Assembly: GCA_045588245.1 (NCBI GenBank)
Contig: JAZNDW010000028.1
Span: 72,288-136,287 of the forward strand
Direction: 5' to 3'
Source: DTU064 sp045588245
Lineage (GTDB): Bacteria; Bacillota; Clostridia; Oscillospirales; CAG-272
DNA length: 64,000 nt
The notes under the pieces are model-generated. The model did not search any database, was not told the origin of the DNA, and was given only the letters and a program-made list of their open reading frames with translations. A program made the translations under genes and the position numbers. This document shows positions 40,854 through 49,459 of the stretch, in pieces (positions within the stretch are counted from its first letter, which is position 1; every line of letters starts with the position of its first letter).

Positions 40854-42323
40854 TTATTCGGTATCGGATCCGACCGACTCGTCGGATTCTTCGGGAGTCG
40901 GCGGGGCATCGGGTGTCTCGTCCGTATTCTCCGTTTCGGGCAGCGTTTCTTCTTCGGTATCGGGCTCGTCAGGCTCTGTAGGAGTTTCGACTGTCGTCTC
41001 TTCTCCGTCGGTAACGTTATCGGTGTCCGACGTGTCCGTGTCGGGAGTGACCGTGTCGGATTCGAACGGATCGGTATCGGGAGCGTCCGTTTCGTCGGGC
41101 TCCTTTGTTGTGACGGCAGGCTTCGTCGTTTCGGGTCTCTTCGTTTCCTCTTTTTTCGTCGTCGTTTCTTCGTCCTCGGTTTCGTCCGTGTCCGTTTCGG
41201 GAACGAAATCATCGGGAACAAATCCGCCGAGAGGCGCACTTACAACGTAAAAGTCAAATGCTCCTTTTGAATAAAGAGCTTCTGCCGCCTGAGCCAGGGA
41301 ATAGGGGATGTCTCCGTTCAGCAAAAAGCGCAGACCGTAAAGGGAAATGCTTCCCTTGATAGACGTTGCCGCCTCGGTGAGCTGATCGTAAATGGCTGAA
41401 TGGATGACGGTTTGTGTCGTTGTAACGGTATCTCTGTTTTCATCCGTGAAAACGACGGTTTCCTCGGAAACGGAATACGACCAATCGAAAGATTCCGTAC
41501 TTACGGCTAAAAAAGACGTATTCGCCGCAATCGTTTCAAGATACGACGATAGCGTATCCGTCGCATAAGCTTCGGGAGCAAAAGCGAGCCCAAGCTTAAT
41601 TTTCGGTGCGGAAACTTTTGTTTTTTCAATAAAGGAGATCACGGTTTCGCAGTCTGCGGCACCGCCGAGGGAAAATCCGGAAACGAGTACTTCGTCTGCG
41701 CCGAGTGAGTATGCTTCGGCAACGATGGCGGTATCGAAAAGGAACGAAGCTTCCGAAAGGACGGGATCCGTCATATTCTGTGAGGACAGCTGATAATATG
41801 CCGTTACTTTCGGGGTGATGCCGTAATCTTTTCCGACCGAACGGATCAGATCGATGATGGACTGTAGCGTCGGCAGTTCTGCGTTTTCCGTCATGTACGA
41901 AAGCGTAATGGCGGCAGGTGAATAGTAGCAAAGAGAACCGTTATATGTGATCGGTACGGTGACGGAGTCAAATCCCGTAGCATAAATATTTTTGATCTGA
42001 CGCGCAAGATCTTCCTCTGAAGAATAATCGGAAATATTAAGACAGCCCGAGCGGATACTTCCGTCAGCGGAGGTTATGGACGATATTCCGTCGCTTTTCA
42101 AAGTTGTGTCGGAATCGGTCGTATCCTCTCCCGTGTTATCGGGCGGTGCGATCTGGTCTGCGAGCTCTTTTAGGTGGTTGCCGAGCATAACGGTGGCAAC
42201 GATCACGATAAGAACGAATACCGAAACAAAAAGAACGGCGGAATTGGGCTTGAGCTTAAATTTTCTGTGTCGGCGCGGTATACGGTTACGTTTGAATTTT
42301 ACGGGACGTCGGTAATTGTTCAC
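40854..42323 (-). CDS. Membrane-anchored protein with TIM-barrel-like domain and long acidic Thr/Pro tail
   Basis: The 489-residue protein has a very basic N-terminus (RPVKFKRNRIPRRHRKFKLK), one transmembrane helix (about 29-47) and an outside domain (about 90-350) with repeated beta-alpha features (GFDSVTVPITYNG, ADEVLVSGFSLGG, IKLGLAFAPEAY). These resemble the glycoside-hydrolase-like DUF4015 group, but no catalytic pair is certain. The last 120 residues are almost only Asp, Glu, Thr, Pro and Ser, likely a wall-spanning stalk. The start is GTG 42323 with AAAGGAG six bases upstream. It lies between the PAS protein and PrsA-like genes. Confidence 0.65.
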   Translation of the reverse strand: MNNYRRPVKFKRNRIPRRHRKFKLKPNSAVLFVSVFVLIVIVATVMLGNHLKELADQIAPPDNTGEDTTDSDTTLKSDGISSITSADGSIRSGCLNISDYSSEEDLARQIKNIYATGFDSVTVPITYNGSLCYYSPAAITLSYMTENAELPTLQSIIDLIRSVGKDYGITPKVTAYYQLSSQNMTDPVLSEASFLFDTAIVAEAYSLGADEVLVSGFSLGGAADCETVISFIEKTKVSAPKIKLGLAFAPEAYATDTLSSYLETIAANTSFLAVSTESFDWSYSVSEETVVFTDENRDTVTTTQTVIHSAIYDQLTEAATSIKGSISLYGLRFLLNGDIPYSLAQAAEALYSKGAFDFYVVSAPLGGFVPDDFVPETDTDETEDEETTTKKEETKRPETTKPAVTTKEPDETDAPDTDPFESDTVTPDTDTSDTDNVTDGEETTVETPTEPDEPDTEEETLPETENTDETPDAPPTPEESDESVGSDTE

Positions 42324-42371
42324 GTCGTTCTCCTTTCGATAGAATTTTTATAAGCTGTTATGTACGTATGG

Positions 42372-43400
42372 TCAGTCGGTGATGTCGGCAAAAGTGAGTC
42401 CGTCGAGATAGTCGGTGGTCTTCACCTGAAGCTTATCCATCTCACCTTCGACAGCCTGCTGATATTTCCACGCAAGATAAGAATCGCGCAGATCGTCAAA
42501 ATATTCGGAAACGTATGATGGATCGATCTCGCATCGGAGAATAATGTGGTAGCCGAGATAAGACTCAACGATACCGCTCATTTCACCGACTTTCAATGCA
42601 AATGCGGCTTCTTCAAATTCCTCAACAAGCTCGTTGTGAGTGAAGTAATAGCCGACTGGATTGACGATCATCTCGGGATCTTCGCCGTACTTTGCAACAA
42701 GAGTGTCGAAATCGACGCCGAGTGAGGCGGAATTAAGCGCTTCCTTGGCGCGCTCATAGTTTGCGGCAGGATCTTCACCAGGATCGTTTTTAACGAGGAT
42801 CTGCTTCGCGTGGCAGAATTCATCTTCATTACGAATTGAGTTAAGAACAGCTTCGTCGCTTGTTTTGATGACACCGTCGTAGATAAGCTCGTCACATAGC
42901 ATCGCATCAAGCTCAAGACGGCGGAGCAGAAAACGGAAAACGTTGTCCGTCATGTGTGCCGATTTCAGTCCTTCGACGTATCCGTCAACGTCGCCAAAGC
43001 TGTTTTCTATGTAATAAACTACGGTTTCATCGACGGTTTTATCAAGCTTTTTGCCAAGCGGATCGAGCTCGTATTTTTCGGACAGGCTGATCGTTGCGTA
43101 ACAGCGGTGGATCGCCGACAAAGTCTTTTCGCGGATCTCGGTAAATACGGCGTCCGTGTCAACGTCTTCGGATTCCCAGTACTTCGCATTTCCGGCGTCA
43201 TATTCAAATTTATAATTCAGGAAAAAATAGCGGTACAGTTCGTAGGGAACTTCATAATCACCGACGTAAAGAACGGTTTTGAGCTCCTCTGCGGTGCTAT
43301 TGGGGATGTCGTAACTTTCCCCGCCGCAGGAAGAAAACGTTCCAGCGATGATAAAGAGAGTGAAAATTAAAATAATTGAGCGTTTTATAAAGAGCTTCAT
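42372..43400 (-). CDS. PrsA/SurA-like peptidyl-prolyl isomerase lipoprotein
   Basis: The 342-residue protein has a lipoprotein signal (FIIAGTFSSC, Cys25) and a parvulin-type rotamase domain at about 190-295: HAKQILVKNDPGEDPA, then GEDPEMIVNPVGYYF and MSGIVESYLGYHIIL. PrsA-type foldases help secreted proteins fold outside the membrane. The N-terminal half is helical, as in SurA/PrsA. It is the first gene of the minus-strand group that ends with the PAS protein. Confidence 0.88.
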   Translation of the reverse strand: MKLFIKRSIILIFTLFIIAGTFSSCGGESYDIPNSTAEELKTVLYVGDYEVPYELYRYFFLNYKFEYDAGNAKYWESEDVDTDAVFTEIREKTLSAIHRCYATISLSEKYELDPLGKKLDKTVDETVVYYIENSFGDVDGYVEGLKSAHMTDNVFRFLLRRLELDAMLCDELIYDGVIKTSDEAVLNSIRNEDEFCHAKQILVKNDPGEDPAANYERAKEALNSASLGVDFDTLVAKYGEDPEMIVNPVGYYFTHNELVEEFEEAAFALKVGEMSGIVESYLGYHIILRCEIDPSYVSEYFDDLRDSYLAWKYQQAVEGEMDKLQVKTTDYLDGLTFADITD

Positions 43401-43527
43401 TTTTAAGAGCCTTTCGTGTTTTGATAATACTACATCAATTTAATATGATATAATATAATTATGTCCCAAATATGAACACAAACGCCAAGCGGAGCAATAG
43501 ATAAAAGTAAATTTTAATACTCGCGTA

Positions 43528-43556
43528 TTGAAAACGTGTAAATGCTGTGATATACT
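43528..43556 (+). promoter_or_regulatory. Sigma-A promoter of hprK
   Basis: TTGAAA (43528-43533) and TATACT (43551-43556) are 17 bases apart. It shows that an ATG at 43547 is not the translation start. Confidence 0.7.
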
Positions 43557-43594
43557 GTAAAATGTATAGAAATGCAATTGCGAGGGAAACGGAT

Positions 43595-44554
43595 ATGGCA
43601 TTTGAAAAAGCAAAAGTCACACTCGGCGAAATAGTTGATGAATTCAAGCTTGATATATCGTATATGCCCGAAGAAGGACGCGACCGCGAGATCATAATTG
43701 CGGAGGTCAACCGTCCGGGTCTCGCTTTTACGGGATACTTTGAGAAGTTTGAGCCTGCGCGTATTCAGCTTGTCGGTGTCGTTGAGCAACAGTACCTTGC
43801 AGACATGGATCCCGACGTCAGAAAAACGATCCTGATCGAGTTTTTCCGCCGCAATCCCGTTGCCGTTATAATAACGACCGGCATGAAGCCTACAGAAGAA
43901 ATGCTTGAGATCGCATCTTATTATGAAGTTCCGTTGCTCCTGACAAATCAGCTAACGAGTGATTTTATGGCAGCACTTATCGCATCGCTCAACCTGCATC
44001 TTGCGCCGCGCGTCACCATCCACGGCGTTTTCGTTGAAGTATACGGAGAGGGCGTGCTCATTCTCGGCGACAGCGGGATCGGTAAAAGCGAAACGGCGAT
44101 CGAGCTCGTCAAGCGAGGTCACCGACTTATCGCGGACGATGCTGTCGTTGTCAAACGTGTTTCTGCCGTTTCACTTGTCGGAACGTCGCCTGAGCTGATA
44201 CAGTATTACGTTGAACTCCGCGGCATCGGAATCGTTGACGTCCGCCGTATTTTCGGTATGGGCTCGATCAAGCAGTCGGAAAAAGTCAACATGATAATCA
44301 AGCTTGAAAACTGGGTGCAGGGAAAAATGTACGATCGCTTCGGTCTTGAAACGGAGTTTACGGACATTCTCGGCATCAACGTGCCGACTACGACGGTACC
44401 CGTTCGCCCGGGACGAAATCTTGCCATTATCATTGAAATTGCGGCGATGAACAACCGCCAGAAAAAGATGGGCTATAACACGCCCGAAGAATTCAATAAA
44501 AAGCTTATGGAGCTTTACGGAGTCGACCCCGAGCTCGGAAGCATTAAGGGTTGA
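43595..44554 (+). CDS. hprK: HPr kinase/phosphorylase
   Basis: The 319-residue enzyme has the P-loop GDSGIGKSETA near 154-164, the HPrK signature ELRGIGIVDVRRIFG near 203 and the C-terminal VPVRPGRNLAIIIE. It phosphorylates and dephosphorylates Ser46 of HPr, which drives CcpA carbon catabolite control in Firmicutes. GAGGGA precedes ATG 43595. It lies upstream of the folate genes, perhaps with partial read-through. Confidence 0.96.
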   Translation: MAFEKAKVTLGEIVDEFKLDISYMPEEGRDREIIIAEVNRPGLAFTGYFEKFEPARIQLVGVVEQQYLADMDPDVRKTILIEFFRRNPVAVIITTGMKPTEEMLEIASYYEVPLLLTNQLTSDFMAALIASLNLHLAPRVTIHGVFVEVYGEGVLILGDSGIGKSETAIELVKRGHRLIADDAVVVKRVSAVSLVGTSPELIQYYVELRGIGIVDVRRIFGMGSIKQSEKVNMIIKLENWVQGKMYDRFGLETEFTDILGINVPTTTVPVRPGRNLAIIIEIAAMNNRQKKMGYNTPEEFNKKLMELYGVDPELGSIKG

Positions 44555-44571
44555 TAACACCCGAAAAATCA

Positions 44572-44673
44572 TTAACACAGAGTAGGCGAATGCGCGTCAA
44601 GTGCCGCGGGGACGGGGAGTTGCCCGGCGGACGAAGATTATGTCGCGGTGCGTTCGCCGCATCCCGCTGTTGC
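44572..44673 (+). ncRNA. THF (tetrahydrofolate) riboswitch upstream of folT
   Basis: The leader has the THF-I riboswitch blocks in order: AGAGTAGGCGAATGCGCGT, AAGTGCC, GGGGAGTTGCC, GGACGAAG, GCGGTGCGTTCGCC and GCATCCCGCTG. GGCGAA pairs with TTCGCC to close the central stem. Downstream, CTCCGA (44691-44696) can pair with TCGGAG (44719-44724), which contains the folT ribosome site. Ligand binding would therefore control translation of the folate importer. Confidence 0.93.
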
Positions 44674-44732
44674 ATAAGAGACGCATCTATCTCCGACTGC
44701 AATAACGAAAGCGAGCATTCGGAGGTATAATA

Positions 44733-45269
44733 ATGTCAAAAAATAAGAATTATGCCGTTTATATTACGGCGCTTGCTATGCTGACGGCGGTTTCCGTCGT
44801 TATAGGCATCGTATGTAAAAATCTTTTTACCGTCGGTGTTTATTACAGATTCACCCTTGAAAATCTCGGTGTCATTTTTGCAGGAGTTTTTTTGGGTCCC
44901 GCTGCCGGTGCCGTCGTTGCGCTTGCGACGGATACGATCAGCTGTCTGCTTTCGTCTAACCCTATGATAAATCCGATAATTTCGGTCGGCGCCGTTGCCG
45001 TCGGCTTCATTTCGGGCGCTGTTATCAAGTATATCTATCGCGGTCGGACGAGCACGGTCACCGTTTCGGTGTCGGCGGGGTTGGCGCATTTATTTGGGCA
45101 GGTACTGGTCAAATCTATCGGCAAGATGGTATATTACGGCATGCCGTGGTACGGCATTTTTATCGGACTTATCTTGAGTATCGCAGCATGTACACTTGAG
45201 GTGATCATCATTCGCATACTCTCAAATAATCCGCAAATACACAAGTTTATCGTTAGGAATACGAAGTGA
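44733..45269 (+). CDS. folT: Folate ECF transporter S component FolT
   Basis: The 178-residue protein has about five to six membrane helices and the ECF S-component pattern (FTLENLGVIFAGVFLGPAAGAVVALATD). The THF riboswitch in front of it and folC behind it identify folate as the substrate. The energising subunits (two ATPases and EcfT) must be encoded elsewhere. Its TGA overlaps the folC ATG. Confidence 0.93.
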   Translation: MSKNKNYAVYITALAMLTAVSVVIGIVCKNLFTVGVYYRFTLENLGVIFAGVFLGPAAGAVVALATDTISCLLSSNPMINPIISVGAVAVGFISGAVIKYIYRGRTSTVTVSVSAGLAHLFGQVLVKSIGKMVYYGMPWYGIFIGLILSIAACTLEVIIIRILSNNPQIHKFIVRNTK

Positions 45270-46558
45270 TGACATATACTGAAGCTTTGGAATATATCCA
45301 TTCGGTCACGTGGCTCGGAAGCCGTCCCGGTCTTTCGCGCATAACGGAGCTTTGCCGAATGATGGGCGATCCGCAGGACAACCTCAATTTTGTCCATATT
45401 GCAGGTACGAACGGCAAAGGCTCGTTTGCGTCTATGCTTGACTCGGTTTTGCGTGAGGCAGGCTATAAGGTTGGACTTTTCACGTCTCCGTACATCGTTG
45501 ATTTCGGCGAACGCATCCGCGTCAACGGAGAAAATATCAACGGAGAAGACTTGGCATCGGTCACGGAATTCGTTAAGAGCTGTGCCGATAAAATGGAAGA
45601 TCAGCCGACGGAGTTTGAGCTGATTACGGCTATTGCATTTGAGCATTTCCGCCGCGAAGCTTGCGACGTTGTCGTGCTTGAAGTCGGACTCGGCGGCAGG
45701 CTTGATTCCACCAACGTTATCAAGAGTCCCGTGCTGTCCGTTATAACGGAGGTATCGCTTGACCATACGGCGATCCTCGGTGACACCGTCGAGGCGATCG
45801 CTGCCGAAAAGGCGGGGATCATTAAATGCGGTGTGCCCGTTATGTTTTCAGGCACAGACGAAACGGCGGCGGACGTAATATCATCTGTGGCAAACAGCGT
45901 CAGCTGCGAGTTCTCGCGCCCCGATTATGAAAAGCTCCGCGTAGTGTCCAGCTCTGTCGGCGGCAGCATTTTCAACTATAACGGCAAGCAAGGCTATAAA
46001 ATCACGTTGGCGGGAATCTATCAGCTGCGTAATGCCGCCGCTGTTATCCATGCAACCGAGATACTGAATACGGTCGGATATACGATAAAGGACGACGCGC
46101 TTCGACGCGGACTTCAGCGAGCCGCCTGGCGCGCGCGATTTGAAGTGCTCCGCAAATCTCCCGTAATCATTTACGACGGCGGTCACAATCCCGGCGGCGT
46201 TAAGGTGTTCTTTGAAAGCGTTGCCGCGTACTATCCCGACACGAAAATGACGATACTGACGGGCATTATGGCGGATAAGGAATATAGGACTGCGGCTGAG
46301 ATCTCGTCGCCCCATATCGCACGTGCATTCACCGTTACTCCGAACGTTCCGCGTGCACTTGACGCTGTAACGTATGCCGACGTTTATCAGGAGCTTAACG
46401 TTGATGCGATCGCCTGCGAAACGCTCGACGGCGGCGTCGCCATGGCAATTGCCGACGCTTGCAACGAGGACAGACCGCTTCTGATCTTCGGCTCACTGTA
46501 TATGTACTCGGACATCGTTGCCGCCATTGACCGTATAATGCCGCAAGTGAGGTCATAA
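45269..46558 (+). CDS. folC: Folylpolyglutamate synthase/dihydrofolate synthase
   Basis: The 429-residue Mur-ligase-fold enzyme has the ATP loop HIAGTNGKGSFASML near 43, the FolC signature VVLEVGLGGRLDSTNVI near 130 and DGGHNPGG near 302. It adds glutamates to folate, trapping it in the cell, so import (folT) and retention (folC) share one riboswitch. I chose ATG 45269, which overlaps the folT stop (TGATG); GTG 45266 in the same frame is possible. Confidence 0.95.
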   Translation: MTYTEALEYIHSVTWLGSRPGLSRITELCRMMGDPQDNLNFVHIAGTNGKGSFASMLDSVLREAGYKVGLFTSPYIVDFGERIRVNGENINGEDLASVTEFVKSCADKMEDQPTEFELITAIAFEHFRREACDVVVLEVGLGGRLDSTNVIKSPVLSVITEVSLDHTAILGDTVEAIAAEKAGIIKCGVPVMFSGTDETAADVISSVANSVSCEFSRPDYEKLRVVSSSVGGSIFNYNGKQGYKITLAGIYQLRNAAAVIHATEILNTVGYTIKDDALRRGLQRAAWRARFEVLRKSPVIIYDGGHNPGGVKVFFESVAAYYPDTKMTILTGIMADKEYRTAAEISSPHIARAFTVTPNVPRALDAVTYADVYQELNVDAIACETLDGGVAMAIADACNEDRPLLIFGSLYMYSDIVAAIDRIMPQVRS

Positions 46559-47260
46559 ATGAAAAAGATTTTACGTTTGACAGCCTTACTTATCGTTATT
46601 ATGATCGTCTTACCGCTTACGTCATGCGATACGAGTGAAGGAAGCGTTTATTATAACCTTATGACACTTTTGGGATTTGATATGATCGATTACGAAAGCG
46701 AAGTTGGCATACGGTTCCCGGGCACGAATGACGAGATATATAAAACGGTTTCTGACATGATCACGATACTCGTGTACGACAGCGTTGACATCGCGCTTTT
46801 TGAAACAACGCGCGAAGCTTCCACAGGCAACAGCGATGCTATACTCAATTATATGCTGCGCTCCAGCTATTCCGCGTACAGCGGAAATTCGGCTCTGCTT
46901 GCCGAGGCGGAGGAAATATATCCGCAGTATCACATAACTACGCTGATACCGAAAGCGGATTACGAAAGCTACGTTTACCGTTATTTCGGCGGCAACACGA
47001 GCGTTCAACATGCAAGTACCGTTCATTTTACATATTTACCCAAGCTTAACGCATATACAACGACAGGACAGCCTCTTTCTTCCGACGTTGTGATAACGGT
47101 CGACAGCGTCGTCGAAACGGCACATACGTACCGTGTTGAGTTTACTCTTTCCGACGGGGAAGAATCCTGTTGTTATAAGTCAATGTTAATGAAACGCGAC
47201 GATAAAACGCTTTACGTCCGTTTTGTCAGATTGGCTGAGGAAGCGGACGAAACGAAATGA
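46559..47260 (+). CDS. Lipoprotein of unknown function
   Basis: The 233-residue protein has a signal with lipobox LPLTSC (Cys23) and a mature part with mixed alpha/beta character (YLPKLNAYTTTGQPLSSDVV, FTLSDGEESCCYKSM). No family is recognised. It starts immediately after the folC stop codon with no gap, so it belongs to the folate operon, but a role in folate uptake is only suggested by position. Confidence 0.7.
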   Translation: MKKILRLTALLIVIMIVLPLTSCDTSEGSVYYNLMTLLGFDMIDYESEVGIRFPGTNDEIYKTVSDMITILVYDSVDIALFETTREASTGNSDAILNYMLRSSYSAYSGNSALLAEAEEIYPQYHITTLIPKADYESYVYRYFGGNTSVQHASTVHFTYLPKLNAYTTTGQPLSSDVVITVDSVVETAHTYRVEFTLSDGEESCCYKSMLMKRDDKTLYVRFVRLAEEADETK

Positions 47261-47281
47261 CATAACCGTGCGCTCGCACAA

Positions 47282-47311
47282 AAAAGCCGACAGATATTTC
47301 TGTCGGCTTTT
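47282..47311. terminator. Bidirectional terminator
   Basis: AAAAGCCGACAGA pairs with TCTGTCGGCTTTT around a TATT loop, between the folate operon and convergent spoIIR. Confidence 0.92.
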
Positions 47312-47337
47312 CGTATGTGCAGCTGCTGTCGCACGTA

Positions 47338-47940
47338 TTATTTGAACAGTTCTTCGATGATCTCAAGTATTCGCAGCTTGATCACGTAACGGGTGTTGTC
47401 GGACTCGGTGATTATTCTGTATTGCGACGGCGTGAATCCGACTTCGATAAAATCTTCCTCCGTCTTTGACGAGACGGCAGGTGCCGTGCACATTCTCGGA
47501 AATAGCACACACCACCAATTCGCACCCTCAGCTTCGCCGAGCATGATACGCAGGGAAGTGTACTCGCCCGATGGGAGAGTTGCGATACCATACGACCGAC
47601 GCGGATATTTTTCCTCGGTGAGCGTTACCGTCACACACTCGTCCGAACCGTATTCCCGTACCGCATCCGCGGCGGCATCCTTTATATCGGACAGCGTATC
47701 TTTCAGCCGTGCTTCTGCCTCGGTTTTGTCTTTCGCGTTCGCTATGATCGAGTCAACTTTATTTAATACGCTGTCGCGCACGTAAAGCTTCAGCGACTGA
47801 TCGGCTTCACTGTCTGAATTGGCAAGAATGTGCAGCCGTATAACGTTGTCGTATAGCAGAAAGTCATCGCCTGAAGGCAGAAAGCTTGCCGCCGTCGATA
47901 CGATGAGCACGGCAACTGACAGTATAAGTATCTTTTTCAC
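47338..47940 (-). CDS. spoIIR: Stage II sporulation protein R
   Basis: The 200-residue protein has an N-terminal hydrophobic export segment and then NVIRLHILANSDSEADQSLKL, EKYPRRSYGIATLPSGEYTS and ANWWCVLFPRMC, the conserved blocks of SpoIIR. It is secreted from the forespore and triggers SpoIIGA to activate sigma-E in the mother cell. GGGGGA precedes GTG 47940; the longer frame has no ribosome site. A sigma-F-like promoter lies upstream. This is the clearest sign that the organism sporulates. Confidence 0.95.
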   Translation of the reverse strand: MKKILILSVAVLIVSTAASFLPSGDDFLLYDNVIRLHILANSDSEADQSLKLYVRDSVLNKVDSIIANAKDKTEAEARLKDTLSDIKDAAADAVREYGSDECVTVTLTEEKYPRRSYGIATLPSGEYTSLRIMLGEAEGANWWCVLFPRMCTAPAVSSKTEEDFIEVGFTPSQYRIITESDNTRYVIKLRILEIIEELFK

Positions 47941-47973
47941 GTTATTTCCCCCGTTATTTTTGTTTTCGTATAG

Positions 47974-48002
47974 AATATTGCCGCCAATCAAATCAAATAT
48001 TC
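47974..48002 (-). promoter_or_regulatory. Sigma-F-type promoter of spoIIR
   Basis: On the minus strand GAATA and GGCAATATT are 15 bases apart, close to the sigma-F consensus GYATA-n15-GGnnAnAnT with one mismatch in the -35 box. spoIIR is transcribed by sigma-F in Bacillus. Confidence 0.6.
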
Positions 48003-48019
48003 AAAAAAACATAAATTTG

Positions 48020-48048
48020 TTGACAACAAGATAACGTGGTGATAGAAT
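48020..48048 (+). promoter_or_regulatory. Sigma-A promoter of asnA
   Basis: TTGACA (48020-48025) and TAGAAT (48043-48048) are 17 bases apart. The leader is about 35 bases, too short for a T-box. Confidence 0.75.
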
Positions 48049-48087
48049 AAATCATTATATCGTTCGCTTTTCGGAATGGAGATTATT

Positions 48088-49089
48088 ATGGCACTTTACA
48101 TACCAGACGGTTATAAATCGCTGTTGACGATGCGTCAGACGCAGGTGGCGATCAAAAAGGTCAAGGATTTTTTCGAACGTGACCTTGCCATTCAGCTTAA
48201 TCTGACACGTGTTTCCGCTCCCGTTTTTGTCGATTCGAAAAGCGGTCTTAACGATACGCTCAACGGATTTGAACGCCCCGTCGGCTTTGATTTGCCGTCG
48301 GGAGGACAGATGGAGATCGTTCATTCTCTTGCCAAGTGGAAGCGTCAGGCGCTTGCCGATTATAATTTTTCCGTCGGTGAAGGCCTTTATACGGACATGA
48401 ACGCGATCCGCCGCGATGAGGAAACGGATAACATTCATTCTATCTTCGTTGACCAGTGGGACTGGGAGCGTATCATCAAAAAAGAGGAGCGCACCCGCGA
48501 GGTTCTCGAACGCTTCGTGCGCCGTATATACCGTGCGCTGCGCCATACCGAAAACTATATCGTCGACGATTATGAGTTCATCGACAGACTTTTGCCCGAG
48601 GAGATAACTTTTATCACGGCAGATGAGCTTGCGGCGAAGTATCCCGATAAAACCGCAAAAGAACGAGAATATGCCGCCGTCCGCGAATACGGCGCCGTTT
48701 TCGTGATCGGAATCGGCGGTACAATGTCAAACGGCGAAGCTCACGACGGCAGAGCACCCGACTATGACGACTGGTCGCTCAACGGCGATATTCTCGTATA
48801 TTATCCCGTGCTCGACATCGCGCTTGAGCTTTCAAGCATGGGTATCCGCGTCGATGAGGAGGCGCTTTTACGTCAGCTCCGTATACGCGGATGCGAGGAA
48901 AGACTCGCCCTGCCGTTCCATTCCGCGCTTATGAACGGAGAGCTTCCGTATACGATCGGCGGAGGTATCGGTCAGAGCAGAATGTGTATGTTTTTCCTGC
49001 GTAAAGCGCACATCGGAGAGGTGCAGTCGTCGTATTGGACGAATGATATACGCGAGGAATGTAGGCGTCGCGGAGTGAATCTGCTTTGA
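48088..49089 (+). CDS. asnA: Aspartate-ammonia ligase (asparagine synthetase A)
   Basis: The 333-residue class II synthetase-like enzyme shows the AsnA blocks YKSLLTMRQTQVAIKKVKDFF, RVSAPVFVDSKSGLNDTLNG, VGEGLYTDMNAIRRDEETDN, SIFVDQWDWERII and the C-terminal IGGGIGQSRMCMFFL. It makes asparagine from aspartate, ammonia and ATP. GGAG precedes ATG 48088. Its own promoter has only a short leader; the T-box downstream belongs to the next gene. Confidence 0.96.
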   Translation: MALYIPDGYKSLLTMRQTQVAIKKVKDFFERDLAIQLNLTRVSAPVFVDSKSGLNDTLNGFERPVGFDLPSGGQMEIVHSLAKWKRQALADYNFSVGEGLYTDMNAIRRDEETDNIHSIFVDQWDWERIIKKEERTREVLERFVRRIYRALRHTENYIVDDYEFIDRLLPEEITFITADELAAKYPDKTAKEREYAAVREYGAVFVIGIGGTMSNGEAHDGRAPDYDDWSLNGDILVYYPVLDIALELSSMGIRVDEEALLRQLRIRGCEERLALPFHSALMNGELPYTIGGGIGQSRMCMFFLRKAHIGEVQSSYWTNDIREECRRRGVNLL

Positions 49090-49142
49090 CGGAATTGTTC
49101 GCAAAATACGGCAAAAATCACCCCGTTATCGTAAATTAATCA

Positions 49143-49171
49143 TTGACACGAAGCCCCACTTGTGTTAAACT
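49143..49171 (+). promoter_or_regulatory. Sigma-A promoter of the T-box/acyl-CoA synthetase unit
   Basis: TTGACA (49143-49148) and TAAACT (49166-49171) are 17 bases apart, directly upstream of the T-box RNA. Confidence 0.75.
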
Positions 49172-49177
49172 CTAATG

Positions 49178-49431
49178 TAAAGGCACAGACGGAGAGTTCA
49201 AACGGAACGAAAGCTTCACAGAGAGCGTGCGGTTGGTGAAAGCACGCAGCAATTAGACCGTGAGATGTCACTCCCGAGCCGATGCACTGAACCAGAGTAG
49301 GTGTGTCCGTAAAGCCGCGTTAAGGCGAAAGGCTTTGTAATGAGTCCGAGCGGCGCCGATAGGCGCAATTTGAGTGGTACCGCGGATATTTATCGTCCGT
49401 CTCAAGAGTTATCCTTTTGAGGCGGATTTTT
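49178..49431 (+). ncRNA. T-box leader, specifier GTC (Val)
   Basis: The leader has the parts of a T-box in order: a stem I closed by ACGGA/TCCGT (49189-49193 and about 49306-49310), AGAGAGC followed by a GGTTGGTGAAA loop, and a specifier loop after the helix TTCAC/GTGAG. The conserved TGGTACCGCGG lies at 49375-49385, and a terminator pairs TCCGTCTCAA with TTGAGGCGGA ahead of five T. Aligned to known loops, the specifier is GTC (49267-49269), a valine codon. The T in TGGT (49378) pairs with an A73 discriminator, as in tRNA-Val, and excludes Asn, Asp and Ser (G73). Uncharged tRNA would allow read-through into the synthetase gene. Confidence 0.9.
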
Positions 49432-49459
49432 ATTTGTTATTTTATTTTAGGAGAGTATC

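Noticed and set aside
40844..41239. N-terminal extension of the PAS protein and a long plus-strand frame at 40816-41250
   Set aside because: Both are extra open frames in the low-complexity Asp/Glu/Thr tail of the 40854-42323 gene. The PAS protein has a proper ribosome site at 40843.
49178..49431. T-box for asparagine, because asnA is next to it
   Set aside because: The T-box lies after asnA, the TGGT base pairs with A73 whereas tRNA-Asn has G73, and no AAC codon is in the specifier loop.
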